Under the pieces are notes generated by a model. The model was not told the DNA's origin, did no database searches, and saw nothing but the letters and a program-made list of their open reading frames with translations. A program made the position numbers and the translations under genes. From Capitulum mitella (Eukaryota; Arthropoda; Thecostraca; Pollicipedomorpha; Pollicipedidae): a DNA stretch of 64,000 nucleotides. The DNA lies in the NCBI GenBank assembly GCA_030062745.1, contig CP099844.1, forward strand, positions 23,560,596 through 23,624,595. Reading direction: 5' to 3'. This document shows, piece after piece, positions 12,501 through 24,549 of the stretch (the stretch's first letter is position 1; each line of letters starts with the position of its first letter).

Positions 12501-12557
12501 GCGCCGCCGCGTACGGAAATAGAGCTTCCAGCGGGCCGCCGCTCGGCTCAGCTGCAT
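1..12557 (-). CDS. Alpha-mannosidase II-like (GH38) Golgi enzyme, 3' part cut by window edge
   Basis: This is a spliced gene on the minus strand: 12557-12312, 10008-9919, 9786-9614, 9069-8936, 8283-8156, 6972-6851, 2845-2710, and 1314-1 running off the window. Every border is GT/AG and the phases join without a gap to residue 343. Family knowledge: the enzyme trims two mannoses from GlcNAcMan5GlcNAc2 in the Golgi lumen and is a type II membrane protein. Seen: a hydrophobic anchor at about residues 20-41; PHSHNDPGW at 117-125, with the zinc ligands H120 and D122; TGGWVM near 192-197; the nucleophile D234 in WSVDPFGH; and FNHHDAITGT, holding the last zinc-ligand histidine, in exon 8. All catalytic positions are kept. 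The stem is short. A one-base insertion in exon 8 near 1182 breaks the frame. Roughly the last third of the protein lies outside. Family identity is firm; the exact paralogue (II, IIx or an invertebrate type) is not settled. Confidence 0.9.
1315..2709 (-). other. Intron 7 with degenerate TCGAATCGACATCG-like repeats
   Basis: This intron lies between exons 7 and 8. At about 1,995-2,345 it holds loose repeats of AATCGACATCG/ATTCAACGTCG on both strands, and a run of nine or more G at about 1,938. No gene is seen in it. Confidence 0.5.
2710..2845 (-). CDS. Alpha-mannosidase II-like, exon 7
   Basis: It encodes YTTSAACGPFGESTQMCFNF then DFARDWSNPVPWYSQFTHV to NIK, corresponding to the family stretch DIPHTCGPDP...CCQFDF...CPW. 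The acceptor is TGTGCCTTCAG and the donor GTAAGA begins at 2709. Intron 6 upstream (2846-6850) is about 4 kb, the longest of the visible introns. Confidence 0.83.
2846..6850 (-). other. Intron 6 with GC-rich patches
   Basis: This is a 4-kb intron without recognisable exons of another gene. Two sharply GC- and CpG-rich patches lie at about 4,100-4,560 and 5,040-5,420, in otherwise AT-leaning sequence. Open frames there occur on both strands and look composition-driven. Confidence 0.5.
6851..6972 (-). CDS. Alpha-mannosidase II-like, exon 6
   Basis: The exon starts RTPYVWKEYLAAHQSGDFIW and continues QQQWDQDGSS to THHHPYFM. It matches the family block that reads RxxY...LEFxWRQxWD...THMMPFYSYD. 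The acceptor follows TCTTTTCCAG. The donor GTGAGC at 6850 leaves phase 2. Confidence 0.85.
7639..7779. repeat. 21-bp minisatellite, 6.7 copies
   Basis: The unit CCACCGCCTGACCAACCCTG plus A repeats exactly every 21 bp, with CCTCCACCTGACC variants in units 1 and 4. Because 21 is divisible by three, the minus strand reads as an open GWSGGGQ-type heptapeptide. This lies in intron 5 of the mannosidase gene (6973-8155) and is not believed to be coding. Confidence 0.95.
8156..8283 (-). CDS. Alpha-mannosidase II-like, exon 5 (catalytic nucleophile)
   Basis: It encodes HRWLRHHLNVTVKTGWSVD then PFGHGSTMPYILRQAGIKQ and AVIM. D234 in WSVDPFGH matches the family nucleophile, which also binds zinc. The acceptor CCTCAG ends at 8284 and the donor GTAAGG starts at 8155. 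The 128 bases restore phase 0. Confidence 0.9.
8936..9069 (-). CDS. Alpha-mannosidase II-like, exon 4 (TGGWVM block)
   Basis: The exon reads ASAEQRRTFRQLTESGRLEI then TTGGWVMTDEAVARLYPMVD and QLTE. This is the conserved GH38 stretch between the zinc site and the nucleophile. The acceptor is CTGCCGCAG ending at 9070. The donor GT is at 8935-8934 and splits the codon for G215. Phases agree with both neighbours. Confidence 0.88.
9391..9596. repeat. Compound trinucleotide microsatellite (GAT/AAT)
   Basis: About 200 bases of GAT, then AAT and AAC triplets with interruptions fill part of intron 3 (9070-9613), ending about 17 bases from its 5' splice site. The long poly-I, poly-L and poly-M frames across it are artefacts of the repeat. 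Confidence 0.95.
9614..9786 (-). CDS. Alpha-mannosidase II-like, exon 3 (zinc-binding PHSHNDPGW)
   Basis: It encodes IMVVPHSHNDPGW followed by a DYY...TRNVLDSIV helix and RFMWTEIVFLQLWWQ, the start of the GH38 catalytic domain. H120 and D122 are the predicted zinc ligands. The acceptor is CTTCCCTGCCGCAG. The donor is GTGAGT at 9613, splitting the codon for D170. A long trinucleotide microsatellite begins in the intron only about 17 bases past this donor. Confidence 0.9.
9919..10008 (-). CDS. Alpha-mannosidase II-like, exon 2 (residues 83-112)
   Basis: Ninety bases in phase 0/0 start AAWTRKKTFWNK and end PPFPLK before a GTATGC donor. The acceptor follows a pyrimidine-rich stretch ending CCAG. 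The aromatic AxW pattern sits where the family has GGVWKQG, and the exon leads straight into the PHSHNDPGW exon. The 5' border is the least certain, because another AG lies a few codons inside. Confidence 0.65.
10845..10857. repeat. Poly-A run
   Basis: An uninterrupted A run of about 19 bases around 10,839-10,857 lies in intron 1 of the mannosidase gene. It could be the tail of a decayed retroelement, but no element body is recognisable next to it. Confidence 0.5.
11310..11635. repeat. Degenerate minisatellite of about 28-30 bp
   Basis: Variants of AGACTGTGATCAGGCTGAGA followed by ACTGTG recur about ten times with many substitutions and length changes, inside intron 1 (10,009-12,311). GC-rich sequence follows to 12,311. 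No exon is seen. Confidence 0.7.
12312..12557 (-). CDS. Alpha-mannosidase II-like, exon 1 (coding part, residues 1-82)
   Basis: The start ATG at 12557-12555 begins MQLSRAAARWKLYFRTRRR, followed by a leucine-rich segment at about residues 20-41. This is the basic cytoplasmic tail and signal anchor expected of a type II Golgi enzyme. The exon ends at a GTGAGT donor at 12311 in phase 0. Its last residues, DLDLTAVFPTLNFS, resemble in pattern the conserved stretch just before the catalytic domain in the family. A good acceptor at 12571-12570 lies 12 bases upstream of the ATG, so the exon probably starts at 12569 and the 5'UTR begins in an exon that I cannot locate. Confidence 0.75.
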
Positions 12558-12569
12558 CTTGTCGATGTC

Positions 12570-15061
12570 CTGTCGGAGAGGAGGACGGTCAGTCGCTGTC
12601 GGAGGACAGGGGACGGTCAGCTGCTGTTGGAGGACGGGGCGAACGGTCAATGCTTCAGCCGCATTTTTGCACATGCAGCGTACTGATAGGCATATATTCG
12701 ACATTCATAACACCGTTAAGTAACTACTGGGACACTTCATGACGGTCTGTTAAGGACTGCGCTCGACACGACGACTCGAAACGGTACTGGGATGGATAAC
12801 GCCGGATCATGTGAACGTCTATAGTTTAATGAGTTTTAGAGCATGATTATTAACCCAATGCATTTGTTACATTTGTTCTTTCTTTTTTGAGGTGACAGCT
12901 GGATTTAAGCCATGGTTTTTCTGCTCCTGGAATTCAATGCATGGTTTGTCATGTGTTGTACATTACTTACTAGCACATTCCAATACATACTTCACAGTGC
13001 ATGAAAGGAAATCGACCATCTGTGCCGGACGTCATTTGGCCACCGATAAGCGGGGGTGTGGAAAGGCAAGAAGCGGCACGAAGGAACCGACAGAGAAAGC
13101 TAATTTCTGCCCAAGGGAAACGCCACTCACATGTGCTCAAGGCGGAACAAGACGCTGAGGTGATAACAAGGACCACAGGTGGAGTGGCTCCTCACCGTCA
13201 CGGGTCAGGACTATAAACAATGGGCGCGGGACACAGCCACTTGATGGTTCTCGCAGTACGAAACAACACAAAGATTATGGCCATAGCGCAGAGGATGAAA
13301 TTAGCACATACATCATTTTTCGCCCGCAGCATTGCAATGCTATTATGCAAACTGCCTTCTAGAAGCCAGGTGGCAGATATTGCACGAGTGTGATTTTCGT
13401 TTGTAAAGGTCATGCGTGTGTTTCTAGTTTAAGGACGGAAAGCCTTTGATCTATTCAGCACGGAAAATTGTGGGTATCAAATGACGACATATTCAGCTGT
13501 CTCCGGTATCGGCGGTGCTCACCGCGGGAGATGGCTGACGGACACGTGGCCGGAAGGAAATCCGAATAAATACGTTGTGCGACGAAAAGTGAATTTCTTG
13601 ACAAAATTCACCGGTTCACCGGTTGGATGACCTACGCTCCATATCGACGATAACGATTACTTTAATTCATGGGTTTTAGCTCCCATACATGAAAGAGAGA
13701 GTGGGATAAAACAATGGGAAATGCAGGGGTAGCTGCTGGAAAGTTTCTACGTTTGATGGTGAGCTGGCAGACGTTTTTCTTTACAAATTACCGCAAACGT
13801 TACCTGGTAAATGGCAGATAAAGCTGCACTAGATGTCACCGTGACCTGCTGAAAAAGTAGCCGGACAAGAGATTCCGACGTGTGCAGGCACTGGGTCCGA
13901 GCCCGGGAACGGACACGTGTACTTGGCCAGAGACGGGACGATCGTGTCGTGGTGTTGAGAGGTACGATAAAGGCCCTTCAAAGATATTTGGATCGATGCC
14001 TGGTGCAGAATTATTTCGTTTTTAGGAACAGTTCGGTGGCGGGGTCAGGGTCCGCCAGCAGGCTTAGCATAGCATTGACTTCCGTCCACCATTACAAACT
14101 TCAACACGTTCGGGTTAAATAACAAACAGTGGCTAGTGCAAAACAAAACACAACATTCCCCTGGCCACAGCGGTCGCTACGCGGTGAAATCGGGTGTAAT
14201 GACGCAGGACTTAAAGACGAAAAAAATGCCATGTGTTTCATGCGAGATAAACGGTATCTTGGCTTATACTAATCTCCTGTGAGACCTCCTGTGGGCATTC
14301 GTTTGATGTTGGTTGCTAAAGGTCGCACAGGTAGGCAGCGCACCAGACGACAGCTGATGAAAGGCATATCAGAAAGGATGAAATCTGCGAAGTTTATGAG
14401 AGTTGAAATCTAAGCCCGTCAAAGAAGTTCACTCTAATTTAGCAGGCAAAAGTTTGTGTCAGATAAGAACATTTACGCAATGACTGACAGATACTGATTA
14501 CCATCTTGTGTTTTGCAAATGGTATTTCTCAGACCACTGCAGAATGTTTTAACGTTTTCTTGATTCCTACTGATGTAACACTAAAGTTTGGCCAAATATC
14601 GAGTTAAGTCAAACTGCCTTAGGTTATCGTCAATGTGAGAGTCAAATTGGACAAATGCGGCATGTCGGATGATTTCGATCAAAGGGAAAAGACATATCTC
14701 AGCTTTCTTCCTTTCTTAGTACCAAACATATGAGCTTCGTTCTATACATCTACTGGCATCTAAATCTTGAATGCATATATAAAATTGAGAAAAAAAACTG
14801 TCCGCCACATATGGCAACGCAGTTCTGGACTGATTTTGAATATTAAATTAGTTTTTATCTTCCATGTCTTCTTCAGGTTTGTTCCCAAGTGCTTCCAGAA
14901 ACATATGTTGACAAACATTTATATAAGTTTTAAGCATATGAAGTCAAACGAACATGAACAAAATTATGATTATCGCAGAGAGTTGGGAACTTTGCGAGAG
15001 GACAACGTGAGAAACCGGTTTGAACATTATCAGCCGACATCATTTAGGGAAAACTGAGGAT
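12570..15061. other. No gene recognised
   Basis: This 2.5-kb stretch lies upstream of the mannosidase first coding exon. It should hold that gene's promoter and a non-coding first exon, but I cannot place either. The open frames are short and unrelated to anything I know. Confidence 0.4.
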
Positions 15062-15137
15062 AATGGATGTACCAAGACCTTTGGTCTTGGTACATCCATT
15101 CTCTCTCTCTCTCTCTCTCCCGAGAGAGAGAGAGAGA
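15062..15137. repeat. Double hairpin: 18-bp perfect inverted repeat plus CT/GA foldback
   Basis: AATGGATGTACCAAGACC is followed by TTT and then by its exact reverse complement, ending at 15100. Directly after it, a (CT)n run of about 18 bases meets CCCG and a (GA)n run of about 16 bases, forming a second foldback. No flanking target duplication is obvious. Confidence 0.9.
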
Positions 15138-18100
15138 CGGCATGGCTACAGATTTGATACGTATGCTGGATCCGTGACGTTTCATTGCAAGTTTACAATT
15201 ATTTTCTGGCTTGTGTTTCCCGTGTATCACTGTGTTACCAACGCCGTTAAGCAAAGTTGATCCAATACATTGCCTCCGTTGTGGAATGACGCTTCCTGTT
15301 TCATCAGGATAGAGATGCGTGCGCATGGTTTTTGTCTGCGGCTGGTTCTGCTATGGTAGAGCAATTGTTCTTTTTGCGCCCCCATTTGTCGGGCCTTATT
15401 GCGCCAGTAGCACAGCTGGGACAGGAATAGGTAACGGTATGCTGATGGCTGTTCTGCTGTTTCATATGTGTCTAGCATCCATTTAGAGGGCGAAAGGAAG
15501 GGACAGGGATTTCGGCTGCAGAGGGGGCACCTTGGGGGTGAGGCAGCAGCCTCGCCAGATCCTCATTGAGAGGGCTGCATCCTTCAGTCCCAACCCCATG
15601 GAGTCCGTTCACATCTCTCCCCGCCATCCACGCGGGCCGCGGAAGCTAATGTAAAACACTATCTTCCTCATTCACCATGTAATCCACACCCTCAAGTTTC
15701 GCAACTGCCCTCCAGGGCGAGAATCGAGGCGACTCGTTCCAAGGCGACACCCTTGGAGTCGCGGGTAAATGTTCCTCGGATTCTGGTCAGTTCAATTAGA
15801 GGCGCGATTCGCCGCTGACCACACTCACTGCCCTTGGGAGCCAGGTGACCTCGCTGTGCCCTCCTTCATTGGCGTACTTTGCTGCCATGGCACGAATTCG
15901 CTCCCCAGTTGTCATGCTAAAATGGATCTCGGAAGAAGTAAGTGCGCCCTTGTCAAACGGCCCAAATCCTTATGATTTTGGTTGCCTTTCTTTGACGTTG
16001 AGGAAATACAGGACTATGTTATTTTCGGGCTTAAGGGGGAAACATTTTCGGGTCACAACAGGGGTACAGAGCCCAAGCCCACTGGGATACGCCCATGTAG
16101 CCACCTTCATGGGGTCTGCTCAGCATCCTGCCGAGGTCCGAACACCTCTCCCCGCCTGTTGTGGAGTATTGGCGGAAAGAATAATAAGTGAGACTGTTCA
16201 TAAAGATACCAGATAGTGCTTCATTATCCCCTTTGCCGCCGCTAAAGTGCCTAGAACTCCGTATCGTTTCTATGGTGACATAGTTAAGCACATCACTTGG
16301 CGCAAATATGGCAGGGTTGCCCTCATTGCGCCTTTTGCAGCGTCTTACTAGGAATTAAATAAAACATAGTAAGCAAAGACTGAAATACTAAAACGCCGGC
16401 TATTCTGGTAGTCGCAAAGCGGGAAAAGATATATGAGAAAGAAATAGGGCAATTTTTGCTACGTCATCGTCACGGTGCCTCTTTTCTGAAAAAGTGGCGC
16501 AAACTGGGCACCTTCCCCTAATGTTTACGTCTTACAATAATCAAATCATGTAACTGGGTTCATTATAACCAAGTAATTTTATTGAAAACAGCTGACATAG
16601 CTGATATACATGACATAGCTAAAACATGACGGCTGATATACTTTGGGTTAGAAACTTCATTCAAGGTCAATGACCTCGTTTCATTTCATTCGACTTTGCG
16701 GAGGTGAGTGAACGCTGAAAGTGACCAAATGTACCGATGTTGGCTATCTTCATTTAAAGTCCGCGAAATGACGCGTTAAGCGCCCTTCCTAACCCCACCA
16801 TTAAAATTTCGTGTCTCTATCTCTTTCCGTTTCCGAGATAGGAGGGGGAGCACAAAAGTGCCCTGCCTTCCAGTGCGCGTTAGCGCGAAACCTCCTTCCA
16901 CTTCGCGTGTTATACAAAAATCAGTATACCACAGACATTTAGGTGTGGACGTTCACGGGAAACGGGAAGAATTTCTTATTTATCTGCTTAACACTGGCAG
17001 GTAGGCATTGATTATTAGGACCATAGAAGGTAAATACGACTCCTGGCATCTTTAAATCTACGTCTACATTTTTCATCGATGATTTCTAAACCTTGCAGAA
17101 GTGGGAACTCTCCGGCTAGAGCCCTAATGCGTGAAGCCCTTCTGAAGGTTTTGCCTCTTTGGGGCTTTGTGTCGCTCCCGCATACGTGGATTTTTGCTTC
17201 TTTCTGCAGCTGATGTTGGTGCCGCAGCGTCGGTCCTTGCCTCTCACTTTTTGCGCATCGAGCCTTAAAACAAGCCAAGATTGCCACACGATAGACCTGG
17301 TGTTTCTGCGCCACTCTCGGCAGAATTCTGCTCGGTCACTGCATACTTCTAGAAAGAACAGTTGACATCATGACTTCCACGAATTCGCCGAGCCAAGCGG
17401 CCGAAATCAGATTGAACATGCAAAGGAGCAGTGCAAACCCCAGTGAACGTGCTTCCAAGGCAAAATCCATGGAAAAAAATCAGCTGAACGATAAACTGAA
17501 CTGACGCATTCCGCACGAAGTAGTAACCCCGCCAGTCGTAATGTAACATGATACAGTAACACAAAATACCGCCTGGCACCTAGTGGAAAACAGATTTAAG
17601 CAAAATGTAATACGCTATTAGTTGCCTTTTAATTCGCACAGTGCGGGGGATTTGTTATTCCGTGTGAGCAATAGTAGCAATTAAAATTGCAATGGACGGA
17701 AAACAATATTAGCCGAAGCCACCAAACCCCACCATCAACGAGTTGGAGGTTGTAAAAACATCCTTTGGTCGGTCTCAAAAACATGGCTTTTAGGCCAAGA
17801 AGTGTCATACGGGTAATACAACGTGCCTCGAAGGTTTTGAGTTTTCCGTATCTTTAGTAGCAGCCGTCATGGAGTGTGGTCAAATACCACGCACTAGAAA
17901 GACTCCATCGCCAGATCCGAGCAAGCATCTACGCACCTGGTCTCAGACAATGACAATCTGCGGGCAGACGGCCGAGCGACAAAAAACAGAAGACAATGGC
18001 ACGTTGCGCGGGCCACTTTCCGGAATGCCCCTTGCAGACTGCGTTGTTATCCGGGCCGATTGCGGGACAGAAACAGGAGCACGACTGCCCAGCTGCCGTG

Positions 18101-21100
18101 TCACTGATTCGGACTGGATGCGTGCAGGCTGACGCTGCCAGCCTGTTTTCTGGCCCAGATCATCGTCGTCACGCCAATGACTCTCGAAGAGAAATCAACG
18201 TAAACAAAACGTATCTGGAATCCAAAGTCCGTTTTCCGAGGCACGCAAAGATGCCATGTGATTGAATGAAAGATGCCATGGCTGACATCATCATGCCATT
18301 AATGGGCTGTTAAATGGGACAATAATTCCCTATAGACACGAAGAGCTTATATTTGAACCCAAAATTAAAAACAGTTTGACGGAGCCCTCAGAAAGCAACT
18401 TGGCGTACACAACGTCACAACCGACACATACCCCCCAGTTCCGACCACACCAGACCATGCCACCACCAACTCAATCGCTCAGTCATCGCAGCTGTTCTCA
18501 GCACATCGATCGGCAACCCCCTGCCCGCCACCTCAGATGGTCCCGACGCCATCCCTCGTTCGCATCTACTGGGGTCCGATCGGTCCGGACCTGTTGTTAC
18601 GTAATACATATTCCTTTAATAACACGGCAGACCTGAAACAGGACGGCAGAACGCTCTTGCTCGATGCCGCTCGGTCCGTAAGACGCTCACAGCGCCGAAG
18701 AGTGCGCGAATTAGGGGCCGTTCATAAATTACGTGGCACATGTCCCCCAAGGTTTTTCACTTTCCGACGCAGCGTTTTTCTTTCACGCACAGTGCATATC
18801 TCGAAACCGTTCGGGTGATGCAGGACTGGTGCCGGGCTCCGGTCCTGCATCGGTCCTGCACCTCCGGTTACGTCACGTATTGGAGGCACTTTAGGAGAAC
18901 CCTAAATCTCGGAATGCGACGTTAGAGGAAGGCAAGGGATACCGAGCTTAGCGAGAACTTCGCACGCCTGAATCCTGGACCGACTTCGATTGCACCGCCA
19001 AGACCCATCTCCGCGCAGCGTCTCGGGAAGTCCTCGGCCAAGAACCCTTGACGTCAGACAGGCGTAAGCTCCGGCGTAAACTGAAGACGGTTTTGACACA
19101 CCCAAACCACCGAGCGGGGCGCAGACCACTGACGGAGCCGGAAGGAGAGACGGTGAAGGAGTTTCTTATCCGGGAATGTTCGTACCTCGCGGTTGATCCG
19201 AAACATGACGTAACTGTCGATTAGCTCCGAAGTTCCACTTTTCAGGAAATGGCAGCAGCGATGGAACATGTGCACGAATCCGGAGTGCTTCGCCTGGGCC
19301 ATTGAGCACAGTGCAAAGAAACGGCAAGTTGTAAACACGTTTGATCATTCCGAACGCATACCTTAGTATGCAGAAGACGGGAGTGTACGTTCATATACCG
19401 GAAAAAGACGATGTGAACCTTCTACGAGGCACATGTCGATCTCGCTCTTTACACACTTCTCGAACTTAGTTCGACAAGTGGCAATAATTGTTTACTGGCA
19501 ATGAACAATGCTGCCGGTATACTTTATCGAACACATTGTTTACCGTCAGTTTTGCGCTTTACCCAACTGACCATAACATTCCGCTTAGCCGTCAGTTTCC
19601 TTTTCTTACTGTGTCAACCGAAATCCAGTGCCCGGTAAAATTTGGTTGGCTGCTGTTGTGGATCTAGGAAAAGATTTCGATCGCATGGACGTCTACGCCG
19701 TTTGCCCCCACTGGTCTGATATGGTATGATGCAATCGATCCGTTTGCCTTCGCAGCTACTTGAAGGGTCGAAGTCACCTAATGCGGAGGTGGGGGGGGGG
19801 GGAGATCATCGGCCACAGGAACGCCCCACCCACCTCACCCCGCCAGCTATCCACCCGTCTGGCCTGCACCCCTCGTCCTCCGCGGCCAACCAGAGCCGTC
19901 CGTCCCGCTGACGGGCGGACGCCAGCGCGGCACGCTCCGCGACGGCGGCCGGCGCACAGGTGGGACCACACCTGTCGGTCTCCAGGGGAGGGGACCCCGT
20001 CGGCAGACGGCTCCGCTGTCTGCCGGGATCAGGCCGGCGTGAGAAGACGGCGACACGTCTGTCCGCACGTGGTGCCGCGTCCCAGCCTCGGTCAACTGAG
20101 ATTACCTGCTTGGTAGCGAAGCGATGCGATGGAGATGGATCATTGTTACGATGTGTTCCGGGGACTGTCGAGCACTTTCATTAGGGGTTGCAGGCTTTTC
20201 AAACCAACAAAACGTTGCAACCTCCAGGAAATGACAGACATGAGGAGGCGTTATGGTTATGTTTTAAAACGAAAGTTACTTATGTGAGGTTTTAAAAAGC
20301 TTTACCTGACCACAGCACGTGTTCTCCTCAGGTGCTCTTTGATCACCATGGGATTTCACAAAAACTAGGTAGATTACTCTTCGGATCCATGTCGTAAAAA
20401 CACGTGGTAGTATTTTGGGGATGCATCCGTCGCACGATGCAAACGACGTGACTTCTGGGGACAACTACCACAAATGAACGCGGTAGAACCAACATGCGTA
20501 TCTAAGATGCGGCTGCGTTCACGCCAAAACCAAGCGTTATGTCTCTTTTAGACTGTCATCTAGGAGCGTAGGAGACCAAACATAGATATTTCATCTTTGT
20601 TCTCAGCCGCTCCAGAGCCAGATATTCGCCACGTTAGCCAGGAACACCAGTTTACTGGTAGACATCAGCGAAGCGTATCTGAGTTGTCATGACTTCGGCG
20701 CCACGGCACAGTCTTCGCGGCTGCTGACGAAGTTAAATCGTGACTGATTTCTTTCCGACCTCGCAGTGTTCTTGCGAAAAATACCGAAAGTGACTCGCTG
20801 GTCTCACGTGAAATGTGTCAAGCATGTGGCGACATCACCCGCAAGGCCTTCAAAAACCCCACGCATCGCATTGCAGACACCTGCTACGCACTGTGAAGCC
20901 TAACGAAAACACCCTAATGCCAATTTTGAAGACGCAATGTGGCGTCCTGTATCAGCAATGCCTCTGTGTAAATCGTCGCTCCGTTTGTCCGCAACGTTAT
21001 ATTGGCAGCCAACATTCCAACTGCAGTGTCGTGCATGAAGAGGTCCGAGGAAGTTAGAAGCGACGATCAGAACGCCGGAAATCGCCACGCATGGCTGCAC

Positions 21101-24049
21101 TCAGCACCACGGGACATGATCCGTGTGCAAGTTCTGTCCACCGGTCCAACCCCGCTACCCCGCCCGAAAAGGTCGGCACGTGAACCGCGCCGGTATGTGA
21201 ACAGAGCTGAGGTTTGGGGTGGCCAGCCGGAGCCACGGCCTTGGCACGGTGAGCGACCGCGCGTGTACAGTCCTTTGTTGGCACGTAAGAGCATCATTCT
21301 GGCCCCAGACATTTACATCTCGGAACTCGAACAACAGGGAACGGGAGAGAATTAGTTTAATAACTCGTGGCTATACGCTAGGTGCAGTGTCATAACGCTT
21401 TTGGGAACGTGGCAACACGTATGGTCATGATGATATCCATCGCATGGAAGTTAGGGACTAAGCTTTCCTAACATCTCGGATATTGAGGTCGTGGTCGCAC
21501 GCACGCACCGATTCAAAACATACCACGTCAGAAATTATTGTTCCCTTGCCGTGCGCGCAGATGAAGCGATATATTAATTAGCGTCGAATGGTCCGCGTCA
21601 CGTTATCCAATCACAGCCACATATGTGACTGAAGACCATGGACGACGAAAACAGGACAGGAGAGCCGAGGCAGCTGCAAACACAGTGAGGAAAACATAAA
21701 CATTAGCCCCACAGTGCTGTTCAGTGAAACACGTCCTTCCAAAATCTGAAAACAATCTGCTATCGCTGACGGAAACGCTGTTGATGTCGGCATATCTGCA
21801 GCATTGCCTCCTTTCGTACTGTCTCGACGTCAGTAGCTGACAATGTCATGTCCCATTTGAAGGCTCTTCGGAAATATTGGCATATCTTTACTGATATTAA
21901 CGGGCTATCGATGTTCCATTCTTTTGACGCTTGATAGTTTTAACCCTACGCGTTGGCTGTTATGGAACGTGCCAGGCAAGGAAATGCTACAATTTGACGA
22001 TGTTAGACATACTGTAACGCAGTAATGAAAACACCCCTCGATCTTTGATACTGCGTGCACCTAAAAACAATGCACAATTTACTACGATGTATGGTCATCT
22101 CTCTAGGTCGAGATCCTGAAACCAAAGCAAGAAGAGTTTAACAGCCTGCTTTCCATTACGTCTATGTAAGTGCTGCATATCAATGGTAACAATATTTTTT
22201 ATGGAAGGTGTATATCTCAGTAGTTCAGAAGGTCTATGCAATGCACCATAGTATAGTTTCCCGGGTCTGGGAAAGTTACATGTATGAGACATAAGCTTAC
22301 ATATATATATACACATAAAATTTATAATATAAAGACATAAGCTCAGAACTTTTGCTCTCTCGCAGTTTAAGAGCTTGTCAGATGAACGCGGAATGTTTAC
22401 ACGGATTCCAATAAGCAGATGACTAAACATTCCTCACACCTTCGTCGAACGGTTCGCACTGATTCAGCTTGACGTCGCTGGCACAGCTGTGGACGTTTGC
22501 CGGTCTGCAGCCTTTAGGCGATGTACACAAAGCCGGTCTGCAGACCGCTAACCGCAAATGATGACATTGTCATGACCTGCACGATCTGGAATCGCCCCAG
22601 TTAAGGGACTGACTTGCATCCCCGTCTAAAAGCGGTCCTGAGCTTGCCCTGGTATCCCGGTGAAAACGGCAGGAACAACAGACCATTACGGTAAACTGTG
22701 TTTCCTTAATGTTAACAGCAGAGTTGGTTGGTTCTGTATAACAGTTCCCACTGTCAGGATCAAGTCTCACATCTGTAAGTAACCATTTCTCACACCGGCT
22801 GTCGCGGGAGAATTATCAGCTGTCTGAATGGAAAAGCCGGGTTGTGGATAAATTCCATTCAAGGTGTGCAAGCAAAGTTGCAGATCCATGCAATTCACTG
22901 CCTTGATCTAACATTCATTTCGGCAGCAAGAGCAGCAGCTCCAGCCGCAGCTCCAGCGCCAGTTCAGACCCGTCCGTCGCCGCCCCGGCCAGCGCTTACA
23001 ATTCCGGCCGCGGTCGCCTCTCAAACTGCCGACCTCTTCCCACACTCTGTCCCCCTCCCCACTCACGATCCCACCGCCTGTCTGCAGTGGGATTGCGAGC
23101 TCTTTGGCGCGGCGGATCCACGACTGCCCGCGCGACGGCCGCCTGGCCCTGCCTCGCATATCGCGACAGCAGACACGTGAGACAATGCACTCTGACGGCC
23201 GTCTGAATAAAGAACAGCAAAAAATAAGAATAAAATAAAGAAAAATGGAAAATAAAGAAATATGCTGACGCCGCCGACCATGGCATGAATTTACGACAAC
23301 GAAAGTGTCATTTGTTCAGACACGCTGCAGAACTTTCGGACCGATATTTGCTTCGTCCACCGGCATATTTGTTCGCATTAAGTATGTTGATCTTTTGGGT
23401 AGAAACACACATCGATTAGGTCCACTAATTCCTTCGCCGTCGTGAAAGGTTCCTAGAGCGTTACATAGGAAGTTCACCGACAGGCTGGGTTGGTATTTTC
23501 AGGTAAAACACAATATTCAAATCGCATTTCATGTTTAGGCACCATATCTTAATTTGCCGTGGTGTGTTGCAAGTCCCCAATACGGCTCCCGACACAAGGC
23601 TATCCCCAAAATCGAGCTGATCTGCATACTTACAGACGGGCGTTTTACAGCCTCACGCTCGGTCAGGGCTAGCCACGCCTGGTGCTATTGCGTAACGTTA
23701 CGGCCGTGCGGCAGAAAAACAAGCCCCTGCGGCGAAGGTGACGACGGGGCACAGCCGGATACCGCCGCACAGTGGTTTAGTTGCCCCTCGAAACAGGACG
23801 TGATCAAAATCGGCCAAACTACCGGCGCTGGAACTTTCACTCAGGTCTCATTGAAAATCCCTTGTGATTCTTCATCTCGTTAGCAGTCAGAAAAGACTGA
23901 GTTAATCAAATGAAACGTAGCAAAAAGTAAAGTTATATCTTTTCAGATATCAGCAGGTTTAAAAAATGGTATTTCTAACAGATAATTTCGCTCATTGCTT
24001 TCGTTATGCATGATTTTAATTTTGCATGATGTCCACGAAAAGGATGTCT

Positions 24050-24051
<2 letters not shown>
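15138..24051. other. No gene recognised
   Basis: This is 8.9 kb of mixed composition. It includes a GC-rich patch at about 19,790-20,090 preceded by a G run of about twelve bases, and another at 22,920-23,180. Frames longer than 100 codons are few and resemble no family I know. It may hold old transposon remains. Confidence 0.4.
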
Positions 24052-24091
<40 letters not shown>

Positions 24092-24111
24092 GTGTGTGTG
24101 TGTGTGTGTGT
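24052..24111. repeat. Compound microsatellite (TA)n(TG)n
   Basis: About 19 TA dinucleotides are followed by about 10 TG dinucleotides. Confidence 0.95.
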
Positions 24112-24549
24112 CTATGCCAGCGCTTTCAGTCCAATGCGTTCTCATTTAGTGATGCGCCCAATATAATTATATAATTGGCCTCCTGCAGGCAGTATTGCTC
24201 GCCCAGACATTTAATGTACTTTCTAGACTGAATCCAATTTGTTGCAGGCATTTTGGGAATACCTTTCCCTTTTGTTAGAAGTCTCCTACAGGAACCTAAC
24301 TTAGTAAGCAGCCGTGCTCGTACGGGTCTTTGGATTAATCTCGATCAGGCTACGCTGTTTAATCTTTTATATTTGTTTTATTTCAATATTTTGTATCAGG
24401 GCACCAGGTCACGATTTTTTGTTATCGCGCCCACCAAATTTTTCAACCCTATACACATTTCATGTGGCACTGTAAGTGCTTAACATCTAAATAAATGGCT
24501 AATGGCCATGACCAGCCAGGGACGAAACGACGACCGCAGAGTCCCTTTC

